From contig NZ_AUGW01000003.1 of the NCBI RefSeq assembly GCF_000422865.1, forward strand, positions 271,837-335,836: a stretch of DNA of 64,000 bases, given 5' to 3'. The stretch comes from Oceanospirillum maris DSM 6286. Its GTDB lineage: Bacteria > Pseudomonadota > Gammaproteobacteria > Pseudomonadales > Halomonadaceae. This document shows, piece by piece, positions 63,353 to 64,000 of this stretch (the first letter of the stretch is position 1; every line of letters begins with the position of its first letter). The position numbers were made by a program, and so were the translations under genes. The notes below the pieces were generated by a model. It did not search any database. It saw only the letters and a program-made list of their open reading frames with translations, and was not told the origin of the DNA.

Positions 63353-64000
63353 CTAGTGGGGGATTCCTACTCCTAGACGGCCATGCCCGACCGCGAGAAT
63401 ATTCTTAGCCGCGTTAACATCGCGGTCGTGCGTGACACCACACGCACTGCACGTCCATTCTCTTATTCCAAGCCCTGCGATACCCTTCGGCCTCGAATCT
63501 GGGCGTGAACCACAGTTCGAACAGGTTTGGGTGGTGTACGACTCGTTAACCTCTTTAAAAACAATGCCTGCGTGAGCGCATTTATAGTCCAGCATCGTTT
63601 TTAGCATGTGCCAGCCAGCATCTAATACTGACTTCGCCATCTTGGTTTTGGTTAATGAGGAAGATTTTACATTGCCCACGTAGATTTCACCGCAACGATT
63701 CACCAGCTCGTGGCTAAACTTGTGCAGGGCATCTTTGCGCCGGTTGGCAATTTTGGCGTGAATTGCCTTCACACGTTTTTTCTTTCTAGCTCGCTGGGCA
63801 ACGGCCAGCTTAGGTTCCAGATTTCGATAGAACCGGCCAGCTTCAAGCTTTGAACCATCCGAACAGGTGGCGGTATCTTTAAGTCCCAGATCAATGCCGA
63901 TACTTTCTTGACCGCTTGGGCGCTCCAACTCGGCATCCACCACGACGTTGAAATACCAGCGCCCTCGGGCATCCTCGTTGAACGAGCCTGCCCTGAACTT
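63353..64000 (-). CDS. tnpB: TnpB RNA-guided nuclease of IS200/IS605 type, cut by the right edge
   Basis: The frame is open from the window edge (KFRAGSFNEDARGRWYFNV first) to the TAG at 63353: 215 residues of the C-terminal half. RuvC-I Asp in SIGIDLGLKD, zinc finger CSNCG ... CSACG, and RuvC-III Asp in HDRDVNAAKNI are present. At the RuvC-II place, where most TnpBs have a Glu (VVED-like), this one reads YVGNV; a Glu in KEVNESYTTQTC may compensate. The N-terminus lies outside the window, so intactness is unknown. No tnpA is visible. Confidence 0.9.
   Translation of the reverse strand, partial: KFRAGSFNEDARGRWYFNVVVDAELERPSGQESIGIDLGLKDTATCSDGSKLEAGRFYRNLEPKLAVAQRARKKKRVKAIHAKIANRRKDALHKFSHELVNRCGEIYVGNVKSSSLTKTKMAKSVLDAGWHMLKTMLDYKCAHAGIVFKEVNESYTTQTCSNCGSRPDSRPKGIAGLGIREWTCSACGVTHDRDVNAAKNILAVGHGRLGVGIPH

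Overview
The window reads as a chromosomal segment of a marine-type gammaproteobacterium, most likely of the Oceanospirillales or a close relative of Pseudomonas. The evidence is the gene order etfA-etfB / ETF-QO, DUF1285, TetR, tatD-pilZ-holB-tmk-mltG-pabC-fabF-acpP-fabG-fabD-plsX-rpmF-yceD, maf, sppA, HAD phosphatase, rluC, rne, murB, low-Mr phosphatase, kdsB, ycaR, lpxK, exbD, exbB, comEC, lolD/lolC, which I recall as closely matching one continuous stretch of the Pseudomonas aeruginosa chromosome. An MvaT-like nucleoid protein and a Pseudomonas-type PilZ and RhlB point the same way. I cannot name the genus. Most of the window is core genome; accessory material sits mainly at both ends of the core block and in small islands.

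Layout: 1-5942 carries a left-truncated dinG helicase, a small conserved protein, rhlB and a membrane-anchored glutamate-synthase-like flavoprotein. 6089-11369 is a probable Fur-controlled iron cluster (lipoprotein imelysin, di-heme oxidase-like protein, second imelysin, Tat-exported DUF1513), whose last stop codon lies in a solo right end of a TnpB transposon. 11545-16704 holds a Lys-rich small protein, xthA, and divergent etfBA / ETF-QO with two palindromes of the PsrA type between them. 16830-22212 has a UvrD-like helicase, DUF1285, an MvaT-like protein flanked by a 636-bp gene-poor stretch, a TetR regulator and an unrecognised small gene. 22419-32993 is the fatty-acid, DNA-replication and cell-wall block on the minus strand. 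33192-36587 is maf and the sppA-HAD-rluC group. 37298-40654 is rne. 40755-50701 is an envelope block (murB, kdsB, lpxK, msbA, exbBD, comEC). 50836-57010 has DUF2062, the lolC-lolD-pldA operon and the agmatine-to-putrescine pair aguA-aguB. 57011-64000 is accessory: REPIN-type repeats, a secreted protein with an apparent ATC start, an LEA14-like lipoprotein, a RimK-type ATP-grasp ligase divergent from a DUF2817 metallopeptidase and a GNAT/C39-peptidase fusion, and a right-truncated tnpB.

The most notable observations are: (1) rne is interrupted by one in-frame TAA after 778 codons while the same frame stays open for 339 more codons to a normal-looking C-terminus; (2) the RimK/DUF2817/GNAT-C39 locus looks like an uncharacterised peptide- or amide-modifying system; (3) the TnpB has Gly where the RuvC-II Glu is normally found, and a solo right end of the same subfamily lies 52 kb away; (4) at many gene borders there are diverged short tandem duplications (about 10-23 bp) plus a 60-bp duplication of the aguB tail, a pattern repeated often enough to suggest a habit of this genome. 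No tRNA, rRNA or CRISPR array was seen.
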